A stretch of 64,000 bases of DNA from Tetradesmus obliquus (taxonomy: Eukaryota > Chlorophyta > Chlorophyceae > Sphaeropleales > Scenedesmaceae). The notes beneath the pieces are model-generated. The model did no database searches. It was not told the origin of the DNA and saw only the letters and a list, made by a program, of their open reading frames with translations. Below, piece after piece: positions 11,021 to 21,463 of this stretch; position 1 is the stretch's first letter, and every line of letters begins with the position of its first letter. A program made the position numbers and the translations under genes. The stretch covers positions 310,001 through 374,000 of the forward strand of contig CP126199.1 of assembly GCA_030272155.1 (NCBI GenBank), given 5' to 3'.

Positions 11021-14000
11021 CGAGGGTCAGGAGCCGGCGTCATCAACAACAGCGAGACAGCGTCGTGACAACAGCAGGCCTGCGGCAACAGCAGCGAGCC
11101 AGCAGCTAGAGGTGATGCATGGCTGCGTGGAAGCAAATGCGCGCAACAGCATTACTCTAGCTTCATGCACCACTCCCCCAGCAACAACACGTGTGTGGCC
11201 GTGTGCTGTGCAGTGCGGTGCAGGCGCAGCTGCTCAGCCGGATGCCTGCTGCTCACCTGTCGTAGGGTTGAGGATGTCGCCGCCCAGGATGCTCTCCTTG
11301 TCCTCCGACTCATCAATCTTGTCCTGCAAGCGGACAACAGCACAGGACAGCAACACTCAGTGAGTGCAAGAGGAGTGAGCTGAACGTACATGGGCGCTGG
11401 ACAGAAGCTCAAGCGTGTTATGCCTCCTCAGCTGCGAGCTGCATCACATGCCTCCTCAGCTGCATGCTGCGGCAGCCTCACCTGCAGCGCCTCCACCGCC
11501 ACCTGCGTGCGCAGGCGCTCGTCCATGGGGAAGAGTTCGCTGTCGGTGGCGTCAAACCAGCCGGGGCCCAGCTTGCCGTCCTCGTCACGGCCCACCTGTG
11601 AGGATACAGCAGCAGCAGCAGCGGCGGCAGCAGTGGCGATGAGACACGCAGCAAATTGAGTCATGTTCCGCAGCGCTCAAAGAACAGGAAGCTGACGCAG
11701 AGCATCAGCTTGCCATTGCTGCAAGGATGGCAACAGAATTGCCATGAGCTGCCAGGGGCCGCACATCTGCTGCTGCGCACATCAGCCTACTATCCTGCAC
11801 CACTGGCACATCAGGGTTCCAGCAACAGCACAGCAGGCAGCAGCCCAGCGTGCCGCAAGGCAACAGATGATGCTGCAGCAGGCAACAGAGCCGCAGGGAT
11901 CAAGCCTTTTGATGCGCAATGCTCATCATGGCATCGATGCCGTAAAGCCATGATGGTATGACGCAAGAAATCCTTCACCTAAAGACCTTTACCAATACAT
12001 TTGCTCACCATGAGGTCGATGCTGTCCTCGCTGGCGCCCGCATCGGCCACGCCCATGCCGCCGACCTCGTTCAGCTTTGTCTTGCTGCCGTAGCCGCTGT
12101 AGCCGCTGCCAAAGCCGTGCTTGTCGCTGTGCACCTGCGGGACAGGACATAAAACAGGGCGCGCAGTGTTATGTCTCTTGTGACATCGGCCAGTGACATG
12201 CAGTGTATGTGGCGGTGCTGTAGCCGCTGCCAAAAGCTGTGCTTGTCCAAGTGCACCTGCGGGGCGGCAGCCAGTAGGGGCAATACTTTAGACCTCTGTT
12301 TGCGTCTTCAGTGACGCTACTGGCACTATACACATGCCACCTGCTGTCGTTTGCAGGATCCTGCGCCACGAGGTTGAAGTTGCATATCAACTGCCGCAGA
12401 TGCGTGACTGGCCGCACCTGCTCCAGCACGTCAGCCAGCTTGCTCAGGAATTTGCAGGCCCCCTACCCTACGTGATAGCCTGTACAAAAAGTGCACCCCC
12501 GCACCTGCTCCAGCACATCAGCCAGCTTGCTGAGCGCCTTCTCCTCCGCGCTCATGCCCTTCCCATCATGCATTCAAGCAACAACAAAACAAGGTTGCAG
12601 GCACAACAGACCAGCAGCAAGGCAAGTAGCGCCTACCCGCCCGCACCTCCTTTACCACACCTGAGAAGGCTCAACCATCAACCCTGCACAACCGCCTGCA
12701 GAAGCAGATATTGACATGTTAAGCAAGTGGCCGCACCTGCTCTAGCACGTCAGCCAGCTTGCTGAGCGCCTTCTCCTCTGCGCTCATGCCCTTCCCATTA
12801 CGTATTCAACCAAAAACAAAACATGATTGCAGGCACAAGCGACCAGCAGCGTGGCACGCAGCGCCTATTTGCCCACATCACCTTCAGCACACCCTGCCCT
12901 GAGACGACTCAAGCGCACAAGCAGAGCTCAAGATGTTATGCGCGTGCCCGCACCTGCTCCAGCACGTCCGCCAGCTTGCTGAGCGCCTTCTCCTCTGCGC
13001 TCTTGCCCTTCCAAATCTTCACTTCAACCGACAACAAGACAACATTGCATGCACAAGCGACCAGCAGCGTGGCACGCAGCGCCTATCTGCCCACATCATC
13101 TTCAGCACACCCTGCCCTGTGGCGACTCAAGCGCACAAGCAGAGCTCAAGATAATTATGCGCGTGCCCGCACCTGCTCAAGCACATCGGCCAGCTTGCTC
13201 AGCGCCTTCTCCTCTGCACTCATGCCCTTCCAGTTCTTGAGCTTGGTCTCATGCGCCACGTTCTTCACCACGGCGTCAAAGGGGCTGGCAGCAGCGTCGT
13301 CACGCACAGCCACCAGCACGCTCTCAGCCTCGCCTGCAGGTGTGCAGCAAAGGGCGGGCAGGAGGTGGGCCAGGATGAGTAGGAGCAAAGGGATCAGTTG
13401 GCACAGCATTGTCGTGCTTGTGCGGGTAAGGGTGCATGCTGACATAGAACATTTGCAGGCACCTGTCCCAGCGGCAGCTGATACTTGCTACCGGACCGCC
13501 CATAACAACAGCAGCAGCATCAACTTCAATCCACCAGCAAGAACTCCACACACCTCAGCACCACAAGACAGGGCAGCCAGCAAGACCGAAAAGCTTATTA
13601 AATGAGAGCACCGCGCACCTGCATCGCTCAGGGGCCCGCGGCGGCAAGACGTGCACATGCTAAGTGACATAATATGAACAATGATAACGCGCACCTGCAT
13701 CGCCCAGGGGCTGGCCTCTGTACCATGTCCTGAACTCGATCTCCTTCATGATGCGCTTGTAGCTGCGCTGGTACGCAACCACGGGGTCAACTCCGCGCTC
13801 CACCAGGTAGTAGAAGGGGCTCATGTCGATCTTCATGCCACACCTGCGCGAGGCAGATGTTATGTAGCATGTTATGAGACATGGCTGTGTGACACACAAA
13901 AGCCTGCACAGCGGCTGGTGTCAGGCCGAGGCACCCTGCCCCCATCCTTGCTGCCAGCGCATCTTGCACTCCTTCGCAGCCCGTGCAGCAGGGTGCTTGA

Positions 14001-17000
14001 TACAAAGCCTCCCCCAACACCCCTCTGCAACATGCGCTGCCGTCCTGGGGAAGTCCACCACCCAAGCTGCAGGCAATGCACAATAATAGCTGCTCCGCCC
14101 CGTGCACAACACCAAACACCCGCAGCTGCCCATGACTCCCGCCGCCACTTATCCGCCTGCTGATCTGCCTGCTCTTTGCCTCGCTCCCCCCCAGGCTCCT
14201 CACCCGTGCTTCTGGCCCGCGAAGAACTCCCCAATGTACACCTCGCCCTTGTTGATGCTGGTGAACTGGCCCAGGCCGTGCGCATAGCCAGCCTGGAACT
14301 CGCCCTCGTACTTGTCGCCCACGCCCACCTCCCTGCGCACAGCAGCAAGCAGCGGCAAACATAACATGTTATGTAACAAAGTTATGTGTTGCAGAAGAGC
14401 CTGGAACTCGCCCTCGTACTTGTCACCCACACCCACCTCCCTGCGCACAGCAGTAGACAGCGTCACAGGGAGAGAAGCCAGCACAGGCAGCATGGGCAGG
14501 AGTGCTCAGCATTTGGTGTAGCCTAAGATGCATGCAGATGATGGCTGACTCCCCTTGTGCGAGTCTTTGCAGCTGCGGCATGCCCTGCGGCACATCTGCC
14601 ATCACATCATGCCCTTGCATGCACAGCTGCCGCTGCTGTCATGAGACGGTCTTTGATGGTTATGCTGCTGACCCTGCCGCTGCTTGACGCCTCACGCTGC
14701 TGTTGAAGTGCTGTCTTCTGCAGTACGCTGCTGCTGCTGCTGCTGCTGCTGGACCAGCCCCCGCCCACCTGAAGTGGAAGCCGCCTCCCGTGCCCTTGCC
14801 AAAGGTCATCACACCCATGCCGTGGGGAATGGCCTCACGAGTGACACCCTCGTAGCTGCAGCAGCGATGCGGACACAGCACATGCAGCAGGGCAGCAACA
14901 CCGCGGCGTCAGCACAGATCGGAACAGGTATATGAAGGTGGTGGTGAGGTGCGTGCCGCTGCTGTTCATTGCACTGCTGATCGCTGTCTGCTGCTGCCTG
15001 TGTACCACCCCCCTGCACAGGCAACATGCCCTACGGCCAGCACTACACGTGGCTGCAGCAGCATGCACATAGGCCACGCATACATACACCATGCAAGTGC
15101 ACTCTGCTGCACAGACAGCTTCCCAAAACACTCGCACAGCACAACAGTCCGCAAAACAGCTGCACAGCACCACAGTCTGCATAATGAGAGCAGTTGCGTG
15201 GCGCCGTCACAGTCACTGATGTGGTGTCGTCATCATACACGTAGCTGTTCCGCTTGACCTACAGCTCACACACCAGCCTACCCACCCCAAACCCTGTGCT
15301 GTGTCACTCAGCTAAGTGAGCAATATGTTGCTTTCAGCTATTGCAAGAAGTAGTTCTTGCAATGCTTTATACACTCACGTGGTGCCGTCATCGTACACGT
15401 AGCTGTTCCACTTGAGGGCCTCCCCAGGGAAAGGAGCCAGGGGGTGGTTGGAGTGGCGCAGGCTGTACTGCCAGTTCATGGGGTCCTCCTGCTTGAGGCC
15501 CAGGCCAGCACCCACATACTCCGGCTCCCACTCGGACTCAGTGTTGTCCTGCAGGGTTTTAGAATTTCAAGGACAGAAGCAGGGTTCAAGAGTATTCATG
15601 GTTCATGGCGTCCTCCTGCTTGAACCCCAGGCCAGCACCCACATACTCCGGCTCCCACTCAGACTCAGTGTTGTCCTGCAGGGTTTTAGAATCAAAGCAC
15701 AGCAGCAGGGTTAAAGAGTGTTCATGGTTCATGGCGTCCTCCTGCTTGAGCCCCAGGCCAGCACCCACGTACTCCGGCTCCCACCCGGACTCTGTATTGT
15801 CCTGCAGTAGGGTTCAAGCACAGCACGCAGGGCTCGACAGTGTGTGGCTGGAACGGGTGTGACGCACAGGCCCCGTCGGCAGCGACGAGCGCGGGCCAGG
15901 CTTGATGCTGTCCTGCAGGGCGCAAGCCGTGGCTCAAGCTGTTGACCTGTGTCATCGCCTGTTCTGCTGCCGCCCTGTGCTGCCTGAGGAGCACACACCA
16001 CGTAATACTGGAACTCGTCCATGGCCCACAGCAACAGCAGCAAACACCACAACAAGCAGCAGCACACGACACCAGCAGGGCCCTAGCCTGCAGCCAACCG
16101 CCGCCGCCGCAGCAGCAGCACGCAGCACACATCGTCGGACTCAAACTCACCCGTGGCCCACTACTCTTGCTGTGGCCCACAGCAACAGCAGCACAAAAGC
16201 AACAAACCCACAACAAGCAGCAGCACCCAGCGCACCTCATCGGACTCGAACTCGTCCGTGGCCCACTACTCTTGCTGTGGCCCACAGCAACAGCAGCACA
16301 ACAGCAACAAACCCACAACAAGCAGCAGCGCAGCGCACCTCGTCGGACTCGAACTCGTCCGTGGCCCACAGCGCGTCGCGCACGTCGTCACTGTCCACGT
16401 GGCGCGGCCGCACGCTGCCGTAAAAGTCGCTCCAGCCCTCGCTGCCCTCGCCCATCTCCTCACGCGGTGGGCCCTCAGGCATGATGGTGGGCTTGCCCTC
16501 CCTACAGCAGCAGCAGCAGCAGCAGCAGGATGGCTCAGCGCCGTTTTGAAGACATCTGGATGGATGCGGCTAGGCTACCGATTCCCATGCTCAGGCATCC
16601 GCCTGCATCCACAGTTGCGCATGACCTGCACAACCTTACATCCACAGTTGCGCATGACCTGCACAACCTTACATCCACAGTTGCCATGACCTGCACAACC
16701 TTACATCCACAGTTGCGCATGACCTGCACAACCTTACATCACGCCACTCACTTGTCCCACAAGTACATACCCGTGACCGTCTCCATGTTGCCCATCCCTC
16801 AACCGTACACTGCAGCTGTCAGCAGCACATCTCCACCTCCATCCACTGTGAGCATCCACTGTGAGCAACTGTGCACAACCCTACAGCGCGCCACTCACGT
16901 GTCCTAGAGGTACATGACGGTCACTGCCTTTGCAAACTGTTGCACCTGCAACCACAAACTGAAGGCTGCATCCAAGCCAAAGCGACCGCCTCCATGTTGC

Positions 17001-17268
17001 CCATCTCAAGGCCACAATGCATAGAAGCACGCTGCAATCAACCTGCACAAACCTAAAGCACGCCACACTCACTTGTCCCACAGGTACATGCCCGTGACCG
17101 CCTCCATGTTGCCCATCTCGTACGCCTCGCTTTCAAACTCGTCCGTCACCCACACGCCGTTCTCCACCTCCTCCTTGGCCTTGGCGATGGCAGCAGCACG
17201 CGCGCGGCGCTCCTTGGGCAGTGACGCCAGCGCAGCCTCGGCTGCGTCCTCGCTGGCCGTCATGAACT

Positions 17269-17337
<69 letters not shown>

Positions 17338-18617
17338 GCAGCGGGCACGCAGGCAAGCTGTCAGCAGCGAGGCAGCAAGGCCAGCTCAGCCTCGGCTGCA
17401 TCCTTCGTGACCGTCACGAACTGCAGAACGCTGGCAGGCACGAGCGTCAAAAGAGAACAAAGCGGCGACAACCAGAGGACAGCGGGTGTTCGTTGCAGGG
17501 CGGGACTGTCAGTGAAGGGGGAGTGACAAGGAGCCCTGTGCTGCAGGGATACGATTACTGCGTGCCGTTTGTTTAACAATGCCTGTTGCTGCTGCTGTTG
17601 CTGCTGCTGCTGCCGCAAAGCTACCACACAATTGGTGTGATGTGTGGTCGCTTGTCACGGCAGGTCAGCTGCATAGCTCTGCCTCTTCAGCCGCTGCAGC
17701 TGTGCAGCGAGGTAGGTGCTGCTTCGACCTGTGTGACTGCACTGCCTGGTTTGTGCGTTGATTAGTTTTCTGGCGATGACTGCAGCATCAGAACCAGGCC
17801 TAACCACTGCCTTGCTTGAGAACTACTCATTGCCCAACAGAACCAATGCCATTCGTTGCAACTCTCGCACGCCCAGGACGTGTCATGCGTACTGCTGCTC
17901 TTGTTTGGGTGCTGCTGACTTGTTCTATGCTGTGCCGTTTTGCAGGGCAGCTGCACCTGCCTGCTAGGTTCAATCTGTTGCTTGCACGCTTCTGCTGCTG
18001 CTTCTGCTGCTGCTGCCACTGCACTTTGCACTGCATCCAGCCGTGCTGCTATGCGCAGGCTGCCAAACTCACACAAGTGTGCCGCAGGTATAGCTTGCTG
18101 TTCTGTCACTGCTGCTGCCACGACTCTGCTGCTGCGCGGCTGCCTGCTGCTGCTGCTGCTGCTTTGCTGCTGCTGCTGGCAAAGCTGCTGCTTATCACAC
18201 CCGCATTGTGCACCTGCAGCAGCACGCCAGCAGCTGCAAGCCCCGTTGCCTGCCCTGCCATCTCCGTGCCAGCGAGTGCACTCTGTGCCGAGAGTGTGGG
18301 CTCACCTGTCCGTCATAGTCCTGTTTCTCCTTGGGATACGTTTTGGGCATGAGCTTGCCCTGCTGCTGCTCGCCCTCCTCATCCTTGTAGGCCTCATTAT
18401 ACAGCCAAACAAGATCCTCTGTATTAAGACCGTTTTCCGGCCATTTCCTGCCATACTTCTTCTCCCAGCGCTCATACAGCTTGAACACATCCTCCCTGTA
18501 CTTGGTGTCGGGCTCATCACGCTCGCTATCGAAGACCTTGAAGTAAAGGTCGGGGTTGGGGAAAGGTGTATTATCTACAACGACCGTGGGGTCGTTGTTG
18601 GGATCGATGTCGCCCAT
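8070..18617 (-). CDS. TIC100: TIC100-like MORN-repeat subunit of the chloroplast inner-envelope translocon
   Basis: Minus-strand exons: 18617-18306, 17266-17073, 16501-16339, 15548-15379, 14855-14769, 14332-14204, 13843-13695, 13333-13173, 12134-12009, 11595-11482, 11323-11257, 10980-10859, 10160-9946, 9258-9159 and 8723-8070. All phases join, giving 920 aa (Arabidopsis TIC100 is about 870). Three MORN motifs span residues about 277-357 (TYEGVTREAIPHGMGV, KYEGEFQAGYAHGLG, VYIGEFFAGQKHGCG). As in plant TIC100, a W-x-SYVYDDGT segment leads into the first MORN, and EVVAKARM is followed later by KWMAPG. In the plant complex TIC100 helps import preproteins across the inner envelope; that role is carried over from the family. 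The C-terminal 150 residues are Ala/Ser/Gln-rich. The introns contain many duplicated exon ends. Assignment rests on remembered family features, not a search. Confidence 0.85.
8723..9373 (-). repeat. Duplicated 5' ends of TIC100 exons 14 and 15 in upstream introns
   Basis: A diverged copy of the exon 15 start (coding GAPVELMQEPLHYP) begins near 8832, about 110 bp upstream of the true exon at 8723, with one base missing and the acceptor AG altered. A copy of the exon 14 start (GTIDEV) begins at 9373, 115 bp upstream of the true acceptor at 9258, and then diverges. Confidence 0.7.
9451..10420 (-). repeat. Duplicated ends of TIC100 exon 13 on both sides
   Basis: Copies of the exon 13 3' end (SDMMELCDLAEIL with donor) occur downstream, ending near 9809, 9569 and 9451. 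The first copy has GC instead of GT at the donor. A copy of the exon 13 5' end (ELRAINTAKLGAA) begins at 10420, about 260 bp upstream of the true acceptor at 10160. Copies are diverged, so they are not assembly duplicates. Confidence 0.75.
10645..10859 (-). repeat. Three copies of the TIC100 exon 12 donor segment
   Basis: The exon 12 end, coding DDDTTYLDSE, plus its donor occurs with ends at 10859 (true), 10752 and 10645, an exact 107-bp spacing each time. The middle copy keeps the full donor GTGAGG. Confidence 0.8.
12009..12256 (-). repeat. Duplicated 5' end of TIC100 exon 9
   Basis: The start of exon 9 (VHSDKHGFGSGYS) at 12134 has a diverged copy with its acceptor at 12256, 122 bp upstream. 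Confidence 0.7.
12418..13250 (-). repeat. Five-copy array of the TIC100 exon 8 donor segment
   Basis: The exon 8 end (GMSAEEKALSKLADVLEQ) plus donor GTGCGG ends at 13173 in the true exon. Downstream copies end at 12954, 12737, 12505 and 12418, with spacings of 219, 217, 232 and 87 bp. The two longest copies retain an open frame and all keep the LEQ/GTGCG junction. The unit also carries intron sequence. Confidence 0.8.
13619..13843 (-). repeat. Duplicated donor segment of TIC100 exon 7
   Basis: The exon 7 end GCGATGCAG with GTGCGCG at 13695 has a copy ending at 13619, 76 bp downstream. Confidence 0.55.
14204..14440 (-). repeat. Duplicated 5' half of TIC100 exon 6 (MORN)
   Basis: The exon 6 start (EVGVGDKYEGEFQA) at 14332 is preceded by a near-identical copy with acceptor at 14440, 108 bp upstream. 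The copy stops matching after FQA and lacks an obvious donor in place, so it would behave as a competing acceptor. Confidence 0.75.
15379..15801 (-). repeat. Three acceptor-bearing copies of the TIC100 exon 4 start
   Basis: Segments coding DNTESEWEPEYVGAGLGLKQ follow CTGCAG acceptors at 15548 (true), 15675 and 15801, spaced 127 and 126 bp. The upstream copies change to GFKQEDAMNHE or keep GLKQEDAMNHE and then leave the exon sequence. Confidence 0.85.
16132..16339 (-). repeat. Tandem copies of the TIC100 exon 3 end, possible 30-nt cassette exons
   Basis: Downstream of exon 3 (end 16339) two roughly 100-bp units repeat its last 30 nt. The copy at 16236-16265 codes WATDEFESDE again, is preceded by AG and followed by GTGCGC, and is phase 0 on both sides. 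The farther copy, about 16132-16161, codes WATGEFESDD with GTGTGC as donor. Confidence 0.75.
16609..16740 (+). repeat. About 32-bp tandem repeat, four copies, in TIC100 intron 2
   Basis: Four head-to-tail copies share CCACAGTTGCGCATGACCTG followed by CACAACCTTACAT. The third lacks two bases. The array abuts a duplicated exon 2 end. Confidence 0.9.
16752..17420 (-). repeat. Duplicated ends of TIC100 exon 2 and an intronic CAG run
   Basis: The exon 2 end (GNMEAVTGMYLWDK, donor GTGAGTG) at 17073 has a well-kept copy ending at 16752 (GNMETVTGMYLWDK, same donor) and a decayed one near 16899 with an in-frame TAG. The exon 2 start at 17266 has a diverged copy with acceptor at 17420 that soon hits a stop. 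Between the two acceptors lies a pure CAG tract. Confidence 0.8.
17268..17338 (+). repeat. (CAG)n tract directly upstream of TIC100 exon 2
   Basis: About 23 units. On the transcript strand this is (CTG)n ending in CAG at the exon 2 acceptor, so the repeat occupies the place of the polypyrimidine tract. Confidence 0.9.
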
Positions 18618-21463
18618 TGCAGAGCAGCAGCAGCGTCAAGGGCCGCAGCCACTGGCCTGATCAATTCGGCAAAGGCAGGTCACTGCGTAATAACCTGCTT
18701 CGAGATTCCAACGTGTGGTTTGAGAATTCCGAGCAGCCAATGGGCTACAGATCGAGACAGTCGGCTAAAACGCTGCGAGAGTGGAGGGTTCTAAAGGATC
18801 GAGTCGAGTCAGCCCAGCTGTGGACCATTACAGCAACTCTTTTTTTAGCTGGCTGTCGATCGTAGATAGTTTCTTTCCGGTTCGACATCACTCAGGCTGC
18901 CAGCAGGTGTCCAATGCAATCTTGGTCATCTCCTGCACAACAGTGGAGCTTCTTGTGAAGGGGGCCAGGCCTGTCATTTTACCTTGTAAACCCAACCTTG
19001 AATCAAAATTTCAACTGTGGGCAATAGCAGCATCAGTGGAGCACGGCTTGGCTGAGCACTGCACCATGCTGTACATGTAGTGCCTCACTGCAACACGCAT
19101 TGTGGATTGCGATGCTGATGAATGTGCATCAAGCAGTGCTCACTTGCAAAATGTACAGATAGGGACGATTGCTGCAAATTGAGCTTCCCAATAATCCCGG
19201 ACCTGGTAGTAAGGTGGCCGAATCCACTGAAAGTTGCCATGGGCTGAAATCATGGAGCCCGCCAGTGGTCAAGATCCACCAGCAAGTTGTGGTCAAACCC
19301 TTGCTCATGGGCTGTCACATGGAACCCTCCACTGACAGCATCCAATCTTATCTCAAAGCAAACGTTGCACCTTTGTCACACAATGTGGCACATCACAGTG
19401 GCGTTGTCGTCATCAGCAGCACGTTAACCGCACAGAGCACTGTGGTCACGTGACGACAGTATGCTGGTCAAGTACGGCCTAACCACTAGGCTAGCATCTG
19501 TGCTGCCCCAAAAAGACTCGTGTGGTCGCTTACACCGAGGCTTTCAAACCTCTCCGTTGCCAATGTTTGGATATACAACAACACTGGAGGGCCCGCGGCC
19601 GGACACGGCAGCCCTGCACATGCTTGCCTGAGCTGTGAGCCTGTGGGATCTGGAGTTCGAAAGCGCCCTGCAAAGCCCTGCCATGTTTTTGCCTTGATAC
19701 TGCCTGTTGTGTTAAATGAATAAGGCACTACACGTAGATGTCTGCCATTGTCAATTGCATATATTCATAGCGTGCAACAAATCCTTGGACGTGGCTCTGT
19801 ATATAACTACGTGGGAGTTGCGCACTGCATGCATCACAACTAGAGGTGCTGCAACAACCTTACAAGCTGCCAGATGCGCTGCAGGGGAGACTGTGGACAC
19901 CAAGCCTCATTGGTAAAAGGATGATGAGAAACTCAACTGTTGGATGGGCCCCGGGGCAAAGGCCGTAAACATGAAGAATGACACCCGCATGACACACGGG
20001 CCTGTGCGTTGCCCGTCTGTTGACTCAGCACACAGGTGGTCCACAGCCGTTGCAGCGTGACACATGATGAGTGGCGTGCTTAGTGGCAGCAGTTTTTCTG
20101 AGCAGTAACCTCACTCAGTGGGTTGACTGGATAGCTGGGTTCAGCCTCTCGCTCTCACACACTTTGTTCGCTGCGCCAGCACAGCATGCACAGCATGAAC
20201 ATTGTGAAACATGCATTGAATCGGCTGTTGCATCCCCCTATCTTGTTGCATCCCCCTATCTTCAAATTTTCATGTGTGATGCCATATGCTGGGTGATCAT
20301 GAGCCAGCTGCAGCATCCTCATCAAGCAGAGAGTTCTGTTACTGTTCACCTCTGTTGCATTGGCGTGTTGATGACACCGACGGCACAAACATGGCCTAAG
20401 CAGTTTTGCTTCACTCATAGGTGGCGCCTCTTGCCACTTCTGGCCACAAGGGCGCCCTGAGACGTTGTGCCTGGCCCAGTCACGATTTGTGTGTTACACG
20501 ACGGGAACACAGCCCGTTTTCGAGCCAATGACAGGCTCATTGGGCAACCACTTGATCCATCAGCCATCCACTGGATTCTGCCAGTGACTCTAGAGCACTG
20601 GCAAGCTGCACTATGGCAAGCAGCCCCTGATCCTGACTACACGTACAACAGTCACTGCGGAGCGTACTACACTGCGGCGTCCACCTGCGGCAACAGCGCA
20701 GCGGCATATGACAGATGATGCACAGCAACATGTGTGGGGCTATCATTGATGAAGTATTCATTCATGATTTCGTTTTTGACGAGAGCCTATGCTATGCCCT
20801 TGATGCTTGTGGCATGCACTTTCTGCTTTGACTAGGTCAGAAATATCCCCAGGAGTGCTTGATACTTGGCTGCTTAGGCTTAGACGCACTATCTGGCTGA
20901 GTTACAAAAATAATATTTATACATTTCAATGCTTTGCAACGCAAGACATCAACCGAGTCTGTCAAAATTGAGACAACAAATGGTGTTGTCACCTTGGGCG
21001 CCCAACATCAACACGTCCGTGGTGTATAAGGCGACATCACTGCTGGTAACTTCAGTTGAAATCAAAAACCATTTTCCTTTCTGATTTTGCCGGGTGCGCA
21101 TGCCTGACTACAGAAAGACAGCGTCAGGCGAAGAGACCGCGACTGAGGCACACCTCCTCGGTCATCAATCGTGCACTTGAAGTCAACATGCTGCTGCTAA
21201 GCTTATAAGGCTGATGTGTGGCGATGTGCGCAAATACATTGAAGCGAGCAGCGCCTGATACTTGATCGCTCTGCTCAGCTCGTTTGACCTGTGAAAGCAC
21301 ATCACGACGCATCTCTACATAAAGTCCTTGACTGGAGCAGGCAGGCGCTCGTCATGGGGACGCTGGGCAGTGGCAGTGGCTGAACAGCAAGGAAGAGCAG
21401 CTGGAGAGGCCCGCTGTAGGCCAGGCAGATGAGCTTCCTGTTTCGGAGCAACTCAAATCGCAC
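18618..21463. other. Divergent intergenic region, no gene seen
   Basis: This 2.8-kb stretch lies between the starts of TIC100 (-) and the WD40/TKL kinase gene (+), so it should hold both promoters. Frames are short and none shows a domain. Sequence around 20,700-21,300 is richer in A+T than the flanking genes. No clear TATA box or tRNA was found. Confidence 0.55.

Noticed and set aside
12344-12395. Possible extra TIC100 exon coding LICNFNLVAQDP
   Set aside because: It follows an AG and looks protein-like, but its length leaves phase 2 while the next exon needs phase 0; exon 8 joins exon 9 directly.
16000-16045. Segment coding WAMDEFQYY in TIC100 intron 3
   Set aside because: No AG acceptor precedes it within a useful distance; best read as another decayed copy of the exon 3 end.
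16081-16340. CRISPR-like regular repeats
   Set aside because: Copies are diverged tandem duplications of an exon end in a eukaryotic gene, without short uniform repeats and unique spacers.
19476-19493. tRNA A-box-like sequence on the minus strand (TAGCCTAGTGGTTAGGCC)
   Set aside because: No B box at the right distance and no acceptor or anticodon stem can be formed, so it is not a tRNA. A decayed tRNA-derived SINE head remains possible but unsupported.
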